A program made the translations under genes and the position numbers. The notes under the pieces were generated by a model. The model saw only the letters and a list, made by a program, of their open reading frames with translations, ran no database searches and was not told the origin of the DNA. Shown piece by piece: positions 17,797-26,321 of a DNA stretch of 64,000 nt (its first letter is position 1; the number at the start of each line of letters is the position of its first letter). Source of the stretch: an uncultured Pseudomonadales bacterium. Lineage in GTDB: Bacteria; Pseudomonadota; Gammaproteobacteria; Pseudomonadales; Cellvibrionaceae. The DNA lies in NCBI GenBank assembly GCA_947494095.1, contig CANLTI010000021.1, positions 1 through 64,000 of the forward strand, read 5' to 3'.

Positions 17797-17865
17797 GCCA
17801 TTACTGGCTCCTGTTTCAACAAAGAGATAGACGTGATGTGTGGTGGCCATTTGTCAATAATTTTG

Positions 17866-18136
17866 GTAACTATTAGCCTAACCAAAAAAACCTCTTAACA
17901 GGGTGCTGATGGGCTATTTTCTGGGCATATAAGCGCCGGGCCTTGGGAAAGCAAGGGGTAGACAGTACACCTGCATAGGGATATGCAAGATTAGACTTTG
18001 CACCTGCATAGGGGTATGCAAGATTAGACTTTGCAGGAGCACAAAGTCGAGGAGCAAACTGTCGAGAGCGCTTATATAGCGACCGCCCCAGCAAATGATT
18101 CATGAGTACCCAATTTCCGCACCTCTGAATAGTTAC
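17866..18136 (+). repeat. R1 repeat copy B, two internal 33-bp units
   Basis: Inverted ends GTAACTATT and AATAGTTAC bound 271 bases. Inside are the CCTCTTAACAGGGTGCTGATG block, the split core stem TAAGCGC ... GCGCTTA, and two 33-bp units, each with the palindrome TGCATA-GGG-TATGCA. GACAGT / ACTGTC and GACTTTG / CAAAGTC arms form nested stems. It lies between hptB and fliK and is the inverted partner of copy C on the other side of fliK. Flanking octamers are not duplicated. Confidence 0.9.
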
Positions 18137-18158
18137 CATTTTTTATACCTTTGCCTTG

Positions 18159-18176
18159 TTGGCTTAGAACCTGCTA
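18159..18176 (+). promoter_or_regulatory. Candidate sigma-54 promoter before fliK
   Basis: TTGGCTTAGAACCTGCTA has GG and GC at the -24/-12 positions, separated by the required 10 bases. It ends 56 bases before fliK. The -24 element matches TGGC but not the following AC, so it is weaker than the fliL site. Confidence 0.35.
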
Positions 18177-18232
18177 AATAAAACACTTGATATAGGTAGC
18201 TTGGTTGTTGTTATTTAAATTACAGGTGAATT

Positions 18233-19705
18233 ATGCGGTCAGAATCTCCCTCAAGTCTCGATATCCCCTCTAGCAAGCCTGACGTTAATCGGGCTCATAA
18301 GTCACGTCAAATAGTTGACCGCTCAACTCAAGAGGCTCCTAAAGAAAAGTCTTTTAAGGCGTCTTTTGACGAGTCATCAGCAAAGGTTAAAGGGCAGGCT
18401 GGTAGTCACAAAGCGCCTGCTGCCGAAAAACACACCCAAACCGCTGAGCGAGAGCATAAGCAGGCTTTAATGGCAGATGAAGAAAATACGTTGTTAGCGG
18501 ACGCCGCATCAAGCTTGGCCTCGGATCATATTAGTCAGACAATCAATGTATCTACTCGCGTGCAAGACACGATACTTGCTAGCCAAAAAACGGTGATCAC
18601 TCCCGATGCTGATGTAACCGGCGGCGTATTTGAGGGCAACGCTTTTGGCGCTAACGCCTTGACGCTAGCACCATCGAATGCCGATAGTGATAGTTTCGGT
18701 GGCAGTGCGTTGTTGAGTCGGTTCGAGTTTGACGGTAGTCATGAAAAAACGTTTGCGGCCAGTGCTATGCAAGTGAGTGCCGATGACGCTAATAATGCAT
18801 GGGTGATGGCTGGGTCGTTGCCAGTTGCCGAGGCTAAACCTTCGAGTATTTCGGCATTGGCGCAAAGCAATGATACGCTTGATGCTCGTGGTGCTAGCGT
18901 AAAACTTAGCCAAGCGATGGCGGCTATCGCCGCTGCGAGTCGCGAGAGTACAAGCGCGATAGACGCTGCGGTAAAAGGGCCGCATAGCGATATCGGATTA
19001 CCCGAGTCAATAGACAAGTCGATTGCCCAACTGGCAATGAATTCAGCCGAAAAGCTCGCAGCCGCTAATGGGCAAAGTGAGAGTGTATCGGCACATCAAA
19101 AAATTAATTACCAGCTCAATAGCATGCTTGCGCGCAGCGTATCCGAGAGCACTATAGTGGATGCCCCCGGGCAAGAGGCGCTTGCCGAAGAAGATATTGA
19201 TCTTGATATGAAGTCTGTCGGTACCTTGACTGCCGAGCGTACCGAGCCAAAAGCACTCAGCTTAGGCGCCGAGAAAGTTACGTTGACTGCGCAGGTACGC
19301 GTTGGCATGCCAGGCTGGGCAGATCAAATTGCTGAGCGAACTGCGAGTTTAGTATCACAAAATATTAAGCAGGCAGAAATTCAATTAAACCCACAAGAAA
19401 TGGGTCCGATTAATGTGAAAATATCGGTTAATCAAGACCAAGTTGCCGTGATGTTTTCGGCGCAAAATGCAGGTGTACGCGAGGCGTTAGATCAGAGTGT
19501 TCAGCGGTTGCGTGACACGCTGGAATCCGAAGGTATGGAGTTGATTCAAGCTGATGTTGATGATCAGCAGGCGCAGCCTGATCAAGATACTCAAGAGCAA
19601 GACGGCCATGCACCAATGGTGGCAGAAGAGACGCTTGATGGTGAGCTAGACACTCAAGTGATCGAGATCACGCTCCCGCCCTCAGGTATTGATCAATTTG
19701 CGTAG
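18233..19705 (+). CDS. fliK: Flagellar hook-length control protein
   Basis: 490 residues, rich in Ala, Ser, Asp and Gln over most of its length, as in FliK rulers. The conserved globular carboxy domain (about residues 350-455) carries LNPQEMGPINVKISVNQ, and it contacts FlhB to switch the export apparatus from hook to filament subunits. It stands first in the fliK-fliL-M-N-O-P-Q-R-flhB order. It is separated from both neighbours by R1 repeats in inverted orientation, and so is isolated from its usual operon partners. A candidate sigma-54 promoter precedes it. Confidence 0.85.
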   Translation: MRSESPSSLDIPSSKPDVNRAHKSRQIVDRSTQEAPKEKSFKASFDESSAKVKGQAGSHKAPAAEKHTQTAEREHKQALMADEENTLLADAASSLASDHISQTINVSTRVQDTILASQKTVITPDADVTGGVFEGNAFGANALTLAPSNADSDSFGGSALLSRFEFDGSHEKTFAASAMQVSADDANNAWVMAGSLPVAEAKPSSISALAQSNDTLDARGASVKLSQAMAAIAAASRESTSAIDAAVKGPHSDIGLPESIDKSIAQLAMNSAEKLAAANGQSESVSAHQKINYQLNSMLARSVSESTIVDAPGQEALAEEDIDLDMKSVGTLTAERTEPKALSLGAEKVTLTAQVRVGMPGWADQIAERTASLVSQNIKQAEIQLNPQEMGPINVKISVNQDQVAVMFSAQNAGVREALDQSVQRLRDTLESEGMELIQADVDDQQAQPDQDTQEQDGHAPMVAEETLDGELDTQVIEITLPPSGIDQFA

Positions 19706-19763
19706 TGTGGGTGATTATTACGCTGGTCGGTCTTTAAATAACGTCTTTTTTCTTTGTTATATT

Positions 19764-20049
19764 GTAACTATTCAGGGGTGCGGAAGTCGGGTACTCATGA
19801 ATCATTTGCTGGGTCGCTCAAGCCATTTACGACTTTGTGTTCCTCGACTTTGTGTTCCTCGACTTTGTGCTCCTGCAAAGTCTAATCTTGCATATCCCTA
19901 TGCAGGTGCAAAGTCTAATCTTGCATATCCTTACGCAGGTCCACTGTCTAACCCTTGCTTTCCCTGCAAGGCGCGGCGCTTAAATATCCAAAAAAAATAA
20001 CCCATCAGCCCCTGTTAAGAGGGCTTTTTGGGTTCGACTGAATAGTTAC
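19764..20049 (-). repeat. R1 repeat copy C, two internal 33-bp units
   Basis: Ends GTAACTATTCAG and CTGAATAGTTAC bound 286 bases in the opposite orientation to copy B. Reading from the left there are three copies of a CGACTTTGTGxTCCT arm, then two 33-bp units, the stem CCTTGC / GCAAGG, and the TAACCCATCAG block. It separates fliK from fliL. Flanking octamers (GTTATATT and TGTTTTCT) do not match exactly. Confidence 0.92.
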
Positions 20050-20068
20050 TGTTTTCTTTGAAAGTTTA

Positions 20069-20084
20069 TGGCATTCCTTTTGCA
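20069..20084 (+). promoter_or_regulatory. Sigma-54 promoter of the fliL operon
   Basis: TGGCATTCCTTTTGCA closely matches the consensus TGGCAC-N5-TTGCA: five of six bases of the -24 block, a full TTGCA at -12, and ten bases between GG and GC. It lies 48 bases before fliL and begins 20 bases beyond the end of R1-C. RpoN with FleQ-type activators drives middle flagellar genes in related bacteria. Confidence 0.65.
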
Positions 20085-20131
20085 ATTTTTTATTAAAGGT
20101 TGTTTAGCCCTAAGATTGACGGAATATTGAC

Positions 20132-20644
20132 ATGGCAGAAGATGATGCACCAGCAGAGGAAAGCTCTGGTGGCGGTAAAAAGAAGTTAATTTTTTTAATT
20201 ATATTGGCTTTGGTCCTAATCGGTTTATCGGTCGGTGGAACGGTTGTAGCGCTTAAGGTGTTATCGCCTCCTCCTGAGCCTGTTGAGAGTGAGTCCACGG
20301 AAGAGCCCGCCGAAGAGGTTAAAGTCCCGGCTATTTATTATCCAATAAAACCTTCTATTGTGGTTAATTACGGTCATAAAGGCCGCCAGCGTTATGCGCA
20401 AGTGGATGTCACGCTATTGATTCGCGATCCGACTATTGTATCGGCTATCGAACTACATGCTCCAACTATTGCCAACGCCTTGGTATTGACGATTGGCGGA
20501 CAAATTTATGAAGAAATGCAAACGGCCGAAGGGAAAGAATTGTTGCGGCAAGAGTGTTTACAGGAAATCCAAAAGATATTAGAGGAAGAAGTAGGTAGTG
20601 CGGGTGTTGAGCAAGTTCTTTTTACTAATTTTGTTATGCAGTAA
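20132..20644 (+). CDS. fliL: Flagellar basal-body protein FliL
   Basis: 170 residues. A short cytoplasmic tail is followed by one transmembrane helix (about residues 22-46, LIFLIILALVLIGLSVGG) and a periplasmic domain with YYPIKPSIVVNYG and RYAQVDVTLLIRD. FliL surrounds the stator and helps torque generation. It is the first gene of the fliL-flhB operon and has a good sigma-54 promoter directly upstream. Confidence 0.92.
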   Translation: MAEDDAPAEESSGGGKKKLIFLIILALVLIGLSVGGTVVALKVLSPPPEPVESESTEEPAEEVKVPAIYYPIKPSIVVNYGHKGRQRYAQVDVTLLIRDPTIVSAIELHAPTIANALVLTIGGQIYEEMQTAEGKELLRQECLQEIQKILEEEVGSAGVEQVLFTNFVMQ

Positions 20645-20658
20645 CTTTAGGAATAAAC

Positions 20659-21660
20659 ATGCAGGATTTACTTTCACAGGACGAAATTGATGCGCTATTG
20701 CACGGTGTTGATGATGGTGATGTTGATACCGAAGACGATAGTGATCCGCTGGCGGTTAGTAATTATGATTTAACCAGTCAAGACCGTATTGTACGTGGTC
20801 GAATGCCCACGCTTGAAATGATTAATGAACGTTTTGCCCGCTATACCCGCATTAGCATGTTTAACTTATTACGTCGTACCGCTGATGTATCAGTGGGTGG
20901 TATACAAATTCAAAAGTTTGGCGAGTATGTCCATACATTGTATGTGCCGACCAGTTTAAATATGGTCAAGTTTCGGCCCTTGCGCGGTACAGGGTTGGTT
21001 ATTTTAGATGCTAAATTAGTGTTTAAGCTTGTCGATAATTTTTTTGGAGGTGATGGGAGGCACGCAAAAATTGAAGGGCGTGAATTTACGCCAACGGAGC
21101 TGCGTGTTGTACAAATGGTATTAGAGCAAGCCTTTATTGATTTGCGTGAGGCATGGCGTGCGATAAAACCCATTGAATTTGAATTTGTCAATTCTGAGGT
21201 AAACCCCTCAATGGCAAATATTGTGAGCCCTAGCGAGGTGGTTGTTGTAAGTACTTTTCATGTAGAGCTTGACGGCGGCGGTGGTGAGTTGCATATCACC
21301 ATGCCGTATTCGATGGTTGAACCTATACGTGAGATTTTAGATGCAGGCTTGCAATCGGATACCGACGAGCGAGATGATCGCTGGATTAATGCTTTGCGTG
21401 AAGATGTTATGGATGCAGAAGTTGAATTGGAATGCGATGTTGCGCGTCGCGAGGTGAGTTTAAGGGATATTGTTGAGTTGCGCCCTGGCGATATTATCCC
21501 GATTAATTTATCGGAGTACCAAGTGCTAACGGCCAACGGCGTTCCTATGTTTAAAACAATACTTGGACAGCGTGAAGAGCATTTGGCGTTAAAAGTTTAT
21601 GAAAAAATAGAGCGACCAATGGCCAATACCTCTGCTGCAGTAGGAGAAAAAGATGAGTGA
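20659..21660 (+). CDS. fliM: Flagellar motor switch protein FliM
   Basis: 333 residues. The amino-terminal CheY-P binding motif is LLSQDEIDALLHGVDDG. The middle domain with GTGLVILDAKLVFKLVDNFFGGDG (in parts) contacts FliG, and a SpoA-like carboxy domain joins FliN. It forms the C-ring with FliG and FliN. Its last eight bases overlap the start of fliN. Confidence 0.96.
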   Translation: MQDLLSQDEIDALLHGVDDGDVDTEDDSDPLAVSNYDLTSQDRIVRGRMPTLEMINERFARYTRISMFNLLRRTADVSVGGIQIQKFGEYVHTLYVPTSLNMVKFRPLRGTGLVILDAKLVFKLVDNFFGGDGRHAKIEGREFTPTELRVVQMVLEQAFIDLREAWRAIKPIEFEFVNSEVNPSMANIVSPSEVVVVSTFHVELDGGGGELHITMPYSMVEPIREILDAGLQSDTDERDDRWINALREDVMDAEVELECDVARREVSLRDIVELRPGDIIPINLSEYQVLTANGVPMFKTILGQREEHLALKVYEKIERPMANTSAAVGEKDE

Positions 21661-22087
21661 TGATGACAATGATAATGTTGACCAAGGCAATATGGCTGAT
21701 GAGTGGGCAGCAGCCATGGAAGAGCAAGTTACCGAGGAGTCGTCAGATGGCGGCACTGAGGCGGAGCCTATTGATTTAGAAGATTTTGGTGAGACTGGCG
21801 GAGGTATAGCCACCGGTGTTGAAGGGCGCCCAGATTTAGATGTTATTTTGGATATCCCAGTGAGTATCTCTATGGAGGTAGGTTCCACAGCTATTACCAT
21901 TCGCAATTTATTACAGCTTAATCAAGGCTCGGTGATTGAATTGGACCGACTGGCTGGCGAACCTTTAGATGTTTTGGTCAATGGAACGCTTATTGCCCAT
22001 GGTGAGGTGGTGGTAGTCAACGAAAAATTTGGTATTCGAATGACTGATGTGATTAGTCCTTCTGAAAGAATTAAAAAATTGAGATAA
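21653..22087 (+). CDS. fliN: Flagellar motor switch protein FliN
   Basis: 144 residues: an acidic amino-terminal extension (to about residue 55) and a SpoA domain with DIPVSISMEVGSTAITIRNLL and GEVVVVNEKFGIRMTD. It forms the lower C-ring with FliM and the docking site for FliH. It overlaps fliM by eight bases and is followed by fliO after four bases. Confidence 0.95.
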   Translation: MSDDDNDNVDQGNMADEWAAAMEEQVTEESSDGGTEAEPIDLEDFGETGGGIATGVEGRPDLDVILDIPVSISMEVGSTAITIRNLLQLNQGSVIELDRLAGEPLDVLVNGTLIAHGEVVVVNEKFGIRMTDVISPSERIKKLR

Positions 22088-22091
22088 AGCA

Positions 22092-22817
22092 ATGACCCCC
22101 AAAAAATCAATTATTAGATATTGCATGGTACGTTTTTGGAGTATTTATTGTTTGGCTGGCAGTCAATTAATACTAGCGCAAGATCAATCTATTACGAGTG
22201 ATCAGGCTGAGGCACTTGCTCGCGCTACATCAATTGCTCAATCTGAAGAGGTTGTTCGTTCGGTAAAACCGACTCAACCTGTCACATCGATACGGCTAAA
22301 ACAAGCCACTCCGGTGCTAAGTGGTACCCAGGCTACGGCGATCACTCGTACTGTACCATCTGTCGCTTCTACTGATACAGGCACGGCAGATAAAAGCCTT
22401 AATGAAAGTCTTATTTCGAACAGTGGTTTTGGTTATTCGCATGAAGGCTCTTATGCGGCAGTATCAAAAAAAGAAGTATTAACAAAGGTTGTCTTAGGTT
22501 TGGCTCTTGTATTGGGAGTGATCGGGTTGCTCGCTTGGTTGTCTAAAAAAATAGGTATTCAGCGTTTAGTTAATCATAAAAAAATTCGCCTACGAGAAAG
22601 CATTAATGTATCAAGCAAAGAAAAATTAATATTAGTTGATTTTGCCGGTGAAAGCTTATTGTTAGGCGTGGGGGGCGGGCGCATTACGCTAATCAAAAGT
22701 ATGCCTGAGCTACCCGCAGCGCAAAGCGAGCCAGTAAAGCCTTCGCTAGGGGCTAAAAACGCATTGGATTTTCAGCATAAGTTAAATGAGTTTTTACTCA
22801 AAGGTGGGCAGTCATAA
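22092..22817 (+). CDS. fliO: Flagellar biosynthesis protein FliO
   Basis: 241 residues. An amino-terminal signal-like hydrophobic stretch is followed by a Ser/Thr-rich periplasmic region. The transmembrane helix [20 protein letters not shown] (about 133-152) comes next, then a small cytoplasmic domain with [19 protein letters not shown], typical of FliO/MopB. It assists FliP assembly in the export gate. Longer than E. coli FliO because of the periplasmic segment. It overlaps fliP by one base. Confidence 0.85.
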   Translation: MTPKKSIIRYCMVRFWSIYCLAGSQLILAQDQSITSDQAEALARATSIAQSEEVVRSVKPTQPVTSIRLKQATPVLSGTQATAITRTVPSVASTDTGTADKSLNESLISNSGFGYSHEGSYAAVSKKEVLTKVVLGLALVLGVIGLLAWLSKKIGIQRLVNHKKIRLRESINVSSKEKLILVDFAGESLLLGVGGGRITLIKSMPELPAAQSEPVKPSLGAKNALDFQHKLNEFLLKGGQS

Positions 22818-23668
22818 TGCCGTTTCGCTGTTGGCATTTCATCAAGCAGCAAGGTATTACAATTTTTGGGTGTCTATTACTGGTCATTTTGTTTTTTGGC
22901 GCTTATCAAGCCGAGGCTCAGGCATCAGATGAAATGAAACGCATGGATGAATTAACACGCTCTGCGGCGCCTCAAGGTTTTGCGCCACTACCGGGAATGC
23001 CAATACTCACTGTCACTGAAATGCAAAATGGCAGTCAAGACTATAGCGTGACTTTGCAAGTGTTGATGCTGATGACGGCCTTATCATTTTTGCCGGCTAT
23101 GCTTATGACAATGACATCTTTCACGCGTATTATTATTGTATTCTCCATTTTGAGGCAGGCTTTAGGGCTTCAACAATCCCCTTCAAATCAAATTTTAATA
23201 GGGTTGGCATTATTTTTAACTTTTTTTATTATGAGCCCCATTTTAGAAAAGGTTTATAAAGAGGCTTATCTACCCTATGCCCATGAGCAAATAACGGCCC
23301 CCGAAGCCTTGGCTATAGCGCAAGTCCCTATACGTGATTTTATGATTGGGCAAACGCGAGAGTCTGATTTGGCATTGTTTTTTAGGATATCTAAACGCGA
23401 TAGTGTAGCGAGCGCTGATGAAATACCTTTGTCAATATTAATGCCTGCATTTATTACTTCAGAGCTTAAAACGGCTTTTCAAATAGGGTTTATTATATTT
23501 ATTCCTTTTTTAGTTATTGATATTGTGGTGGCAAGTATTTTAATGGCGATGGGTATGATGATGTTGTCGCCTTTAATCATCTCATTGCCTTTTAAAATAA
23601 TGTTGTTTGTTTTAGTTGATGGCTGGGCATTAATTATTGGTACTTTAGCTGCTAGTTTTGGGGTTTAG
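22817..23668 (+). CDS. fliP: Flagellar export gate protein FliP
   Basis: 283 residues. An amino-terminal signal peptide ([17 protein letters not shown]) precedes four transmembrane helices, with the family signatures [19 protein letters not shown] and [20 protein letters not shown]. FliP pentamers make the core of the export gate with FliQ and FliR. Confidence 0.95.
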   Translation: MPFRCWHFIKQQGITIFGCLLLVILFFGAYQAEAQASDEMKRMDELTRSAAPQGFAPLPGMPILTVTEMQNGSQDYSVTLQVLMLMTALSFLPAMLMTMTSFTRIIIVFSILRQALGLQQSPSNQILIGLALFLTFFIMSPILEKVYKEAYLPYAHEQITAPEALAIAQVPIRDFMIGQTRESDLALFFRISKRDSVASADEIPLSILMPAFITSELKTAFQIGFIIFIPFLVIDIVVASILMAMGMMMLSPLIISLPFKIMLFVLVDGWALIIGTLAASFGV

Positions 23669-23700
23669 AGTTTTTATTTACGTCACTACAGAGGTGTATT

Positions 23701-23970
23701 ATGACACCGCAAGTTGTTTTGGATATTCTAGGTAATGCCTTTTTCTTAACAATTACAATCGTTTTAGTTATTGTGGGGCCGAGTTTGGCGGTTGGCTTGA
23801 TTGTCAGTGTTTTTCAGGCAGCCACACAAATTAATGAGCAAACGTTAAGTTTTTTGCCTCGCTTAGTCATGACGTTAACAACCATTATGATGACAGGGCC
23901 TTGGTTGTTGAGTCAATTGACCGATCTCTTTAATCGCTTAATTTATGATATTCCTCATATTATTGGATAG
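23701..23970 (+). CDS. fliQ: Flagellar export gate protein FliQ
   Basis: 89 residues with two transmembrane helices. The conserved segment GLIVSVFQAATQINEQTLSF is present. FliQ wraps around the FliP-FliR core. Spaced 32 bases from fliP and two bases from fliR. Confidence 0.94.
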   Translation: MTPQVVLDILGNAFFLTITIVLVIVGPSLAVGLIVSVFQAATQINEQTLSFLPRLVMTLTTIMMTGPWLLSQLTDLFNRLIYDIPHIIG

Positions 23971-23972
23971 AT

Positions 23973-24737
23973 ATGGAGTTTTCCTTTTCTGAAATCAGCC
24001 AATACTTTCAATCGTTATTGATGCCTTTTTTTAGAATAGGGGCTTTGTTTTTAACCATGCCGGTGATTGGGACTCGCGTGGTGCCTGCGAGAGTTCGTAT
24101 TATTGCCGCCTTTTTGATAACCTGCGTGATCGCTTCTGTTGTACCTATACAGCCTGCAGCTGACTTATTGTCTTTGCCTATGCTGGGTACTATCGGTGCC
24201 GAGCTCTTAGTGGGCGGTACGGTTGGTTTTGTCTTTCAAATTGTATTCCAATGCTTTGTATTGGCTGGGCAAATTATTGCAGTAAAAATTGGTTTAGGCT
24301 TTGCTTCAATGAACGACCCAGTTAATGGTGTGCAAACAACAATTATATCTCAGTTTTATTTGGTGGCCGCTACGTTGCTGTTTATTGTGTATGACGGTCA
24401 TTTAGTATTGATAGAGTTGGTGGTGGAAAGTTTTTGGCGTATACCATTTGGCGATTATTCAGCGATTGAATTTAATGCGGTCGCGGGGTTGGGTTCATGG
24501 CTTTTTACCACTGCATTACTAATGTGTGTGTCGTTGTTGACTGCTTTGCTCTTGGTTAATTTGGCCTTTGGTGTAATGAGCCGCGCTGCACCGCAATTAA
24601 ATATATTTGCCGTGGGTTTTCCCTTTACTTTAACGTTAGGTATGATTTTAATTTTTATCGGCCTAGATAGTATGCTGGCCTACTTCGAGCGAATTGCCAG
24701 TGATGGCTTTATGTTTGTGAGAAACCTTATAGGCTAA
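23973..24737 (+). CDS. fliR: Flagellar export gate protein FliR
   Basis: 254 residues, about six transmembrane helices, with MPVIGTRVVPARVRI, VKIGLGFASMNDPVNGVQ and FAVGFPFTLTLGM, as expected for FliR. It completes the FliPQR gate. flhB follows after 15 bases. Confidence 0.94.
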   Translation: MEFSFSEISQYFQSLLMPFFRIGALFLTMPVIGTRVVPARVRIIAAFLITCVIASVVPIQPAADLLSLPMLGTIGAELLVGGTVGFVFQIVFQCFVLAGQIIAVKIGLGFASMNDPVNGVQTTIISQFYLVAATLLFIVYDGHLVLIELVVESFWRIPFGDYSAIEFNAVAGLGSWLFTTALLMCVSLLTALLLVNLAFGVMSRAAPQLNIFAVGFPFTLTLGMILIFIGLDSMLAYFERIASDGFMFVRNLIG

Positions 24738-24752
24738 TAAAGAGTATCTATT

Positions 24753-25886
24753 ATGTCGGCTAATGATAGCGCACAAGAAAAAACGGAGGAACCTACATCC
24801 AAGCGCTTAGAAAAAGCGCGTGAAGACGGGACGGTTCCGCGCTCAAAAGAGCTAACAACCAGTGCTTTATTAATTTTAGGCACGATTGCGTTAATGGTTA
24901 CCGGCGGGCATATATCGTCGACCATTATGGGTGTTATGGTGGCTTGTTTTGGTGCCTCTAGAGAGGTTGTTTTTGATGCTCAAAAGCTATTGGGTTTATT
25001 TGCCTCTGCAATTTATGAGTCTTTTTATGCATTAATTCCTTTTTTTTCAACAGCGATTTTTGCTTGTATTGCTGGGCCTACAGCGTTGGGTGGTTTTTTG
25101 TGGAGCAGTAAAGCCTTGGCGCCAAAGCTTAATCGCATGGATCCACTGGCGGGCCTAAAGAGAATGTTTTCTGTTAATGCTTTGGTCGAGCTGTTTAAGT
25201 CAATCGCTAAAGTGTTGGTGGTCGTTTTTTCGGCTTATTTTACATTGAGTTATATGCGCGATGATGTGTTGGCATTAGTTAATCAGCCAGTAGAAGAGGC
25301 AATTTATAATGCCGCGCATTTAAGTGCTATTGCAACATTAATTATTTGTGCTTCTACATTAATTGTGGCTGCCATTGATATTCCCTATCAAATTCATGCG
25401 CATGTTAAAAAGCTAAAAATGTCGATGCAAGATATCAAAGATGAAATGAAAGACAGTGAAGGCAAGCCCGAGGTGAAAGGACGTATTAGGCAGCTTCAGC
25501 GAGAAATGTCACAAAAAAGAATGATGGCAGAAGTGCCTAATGCGGATGTGGTGATTACTAATCCGACACATTATTCAGTGGCTTTAAAATATGACCCTGC
25601 CAATATGGCAACACCTATTTGTCTTGCGAAGGGGGTTGATTTTTCTGCGATGAAAATTCGCGAAATTGCCCGAGCGCATAAAATTGAGCTTGTTCAGGCG
25701 CCGGCATTAACCCGTGCTGTTTACCATACAACCGACCTAGATGAGGAGATTCCTTCGGGCTTGTATGTAGCCGTTGCACAAATTTTGGCGTATATCTTTC
25801 AGTTGCGCGAGTATCGTGTTGGCCGAGGTGAGCGGCCTGCGCGGCCTAGCAATATTACCGTGCCTCGCGATATGAGATACGATTGA
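24753..25886 (+). CDS. flhB: Flagellar export switch protein FlhB
   Basis: 377 residues. Amino-terminal KTEEPTSKRLEKAREDG is followed by four transmembrane helices, and then a cytoplasmic domain with the self-cleaving NPTH motif (VVITNPTHYSVAL, about residue 268). Cleavage there lets FliK signal the export switch. The last gene of the operon in this window: flhA, flhF and fleN, which commonly follow in related bacteria, are absent, and an R1 repeat with an embedded R2 starts 62 bases after the stop. Confidence 0.96.
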   Translation: MSANDSAQEKTEEPTSKRLEKAREDGTVPRSKELTTSALLILGTIALMVTGGHISSTIMGVMVACFGASREVVFDAQKLLGLFASAIYESFYALIPFFSTAIFACIAGPTALGGFLWSSKALAPKLNRMDPLAGLKRMFSVNALVELFKSIAKVLVVVFSAYFTLSYMRDDVLALVNQPVEEAIYNAAHLSAIATLIICASTLIVAAIDIPYQIHAHVKKLKMSMQDIKDEMKDSEGKPEVKGRIRQLQREMSQKRMMAEVPNADVVITNPTHYSVALKYDPANMATPICLAKGVDFSAMKIREIARAHKIELVQAPALTRAVYHTTDLDEEIPSGLYVAVAQILAYIFQLREYRVGRGERPARPSNITVPRDMRYD

Positions 25887-25948
25887 TTGGCATGTTAATC
25901 GCTATTATTTGTGGGTGAGCACGTTGAGTTGATGCAGGTTAAGTATTA

Positions 25949-26316
25949 GTCACTATTGAGCCGAACCCAAAAAACCTATTAACAGTGTGCTGATGGGTTA
26001 TTTTCTGGGCATTTAAGGGGCGAGGCAATAATAGTTTGTCCAATTAGACGTAGGGTTCTGTTTTCTCGGCAAGGCGCTCGAAGGGGCGCATGCCGGGGCA
26101 TGTAACGCTTTGAGCAACGCATCGGGGCAGGAGCCCCTTATTAGACATTGCAGGAGCATAATGTCGAGGAGAGGAAGCAGCAAACAAGTATTATTGGATA
26201 ATGTATTTTTTCCTCGCCCCTAAGCGCCGGGAGCGCTTATATAGCGACCATAGATGGCGTGAGCGGCCCAGCAAATTATTCATTAGCGCCCGATTTCCAC
26301 AGCTCTGAATAGTTAC
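25949..26316 (+). repeat. R1 repeat copy D, interrupted by R2
   Basis: The left end GTCACTATTGAG and right end CTGAATAGTTAC bound an R1 body with the CCTATTAACAG block and core stem, but no 33-bp units. R2 copy 2 is inserted at the TTAAGCGC stem. The outer flanks AAGTATTA and AGATATTA agree at six of eight positions, perhaps a decayed target duplication. It lies between flhB and the convergent REC-Hpt gene, ending five bases before that gene's stop. Confidence 0.88.
26017..26220 (-). repeat. R2 repeat copy 2, nested inside R1-D
   Basis: GGGGCGAGG at the left and CCTCGCCCC at the right are perfect 9-bp inverted ends, flanked by TAA on both sides; uninterrupted R1 copies have TTTAAGCG at this place. 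So the insertion duplicated TAA. The interior carries the shared R2 blocks plus an extra stem GACATT / AATGTC around GCAGGAGCAT, like the R1 stems. Confidence 0.92.
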
Positions 26317-26321
26317 AGATA

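Noticed and set aside
19689-20000. 103-codon frame after fliK
   Set aside because: It is read-through of repeat R1-C and overlaps the fliK end.
17866-20049. CRISPR array from the repeated 33-bp units and TGCATA palindromes
   Set aside because: Units are directly tandem without unique spacers, occur inside a transposon-like repeat, and no cas genes are present.
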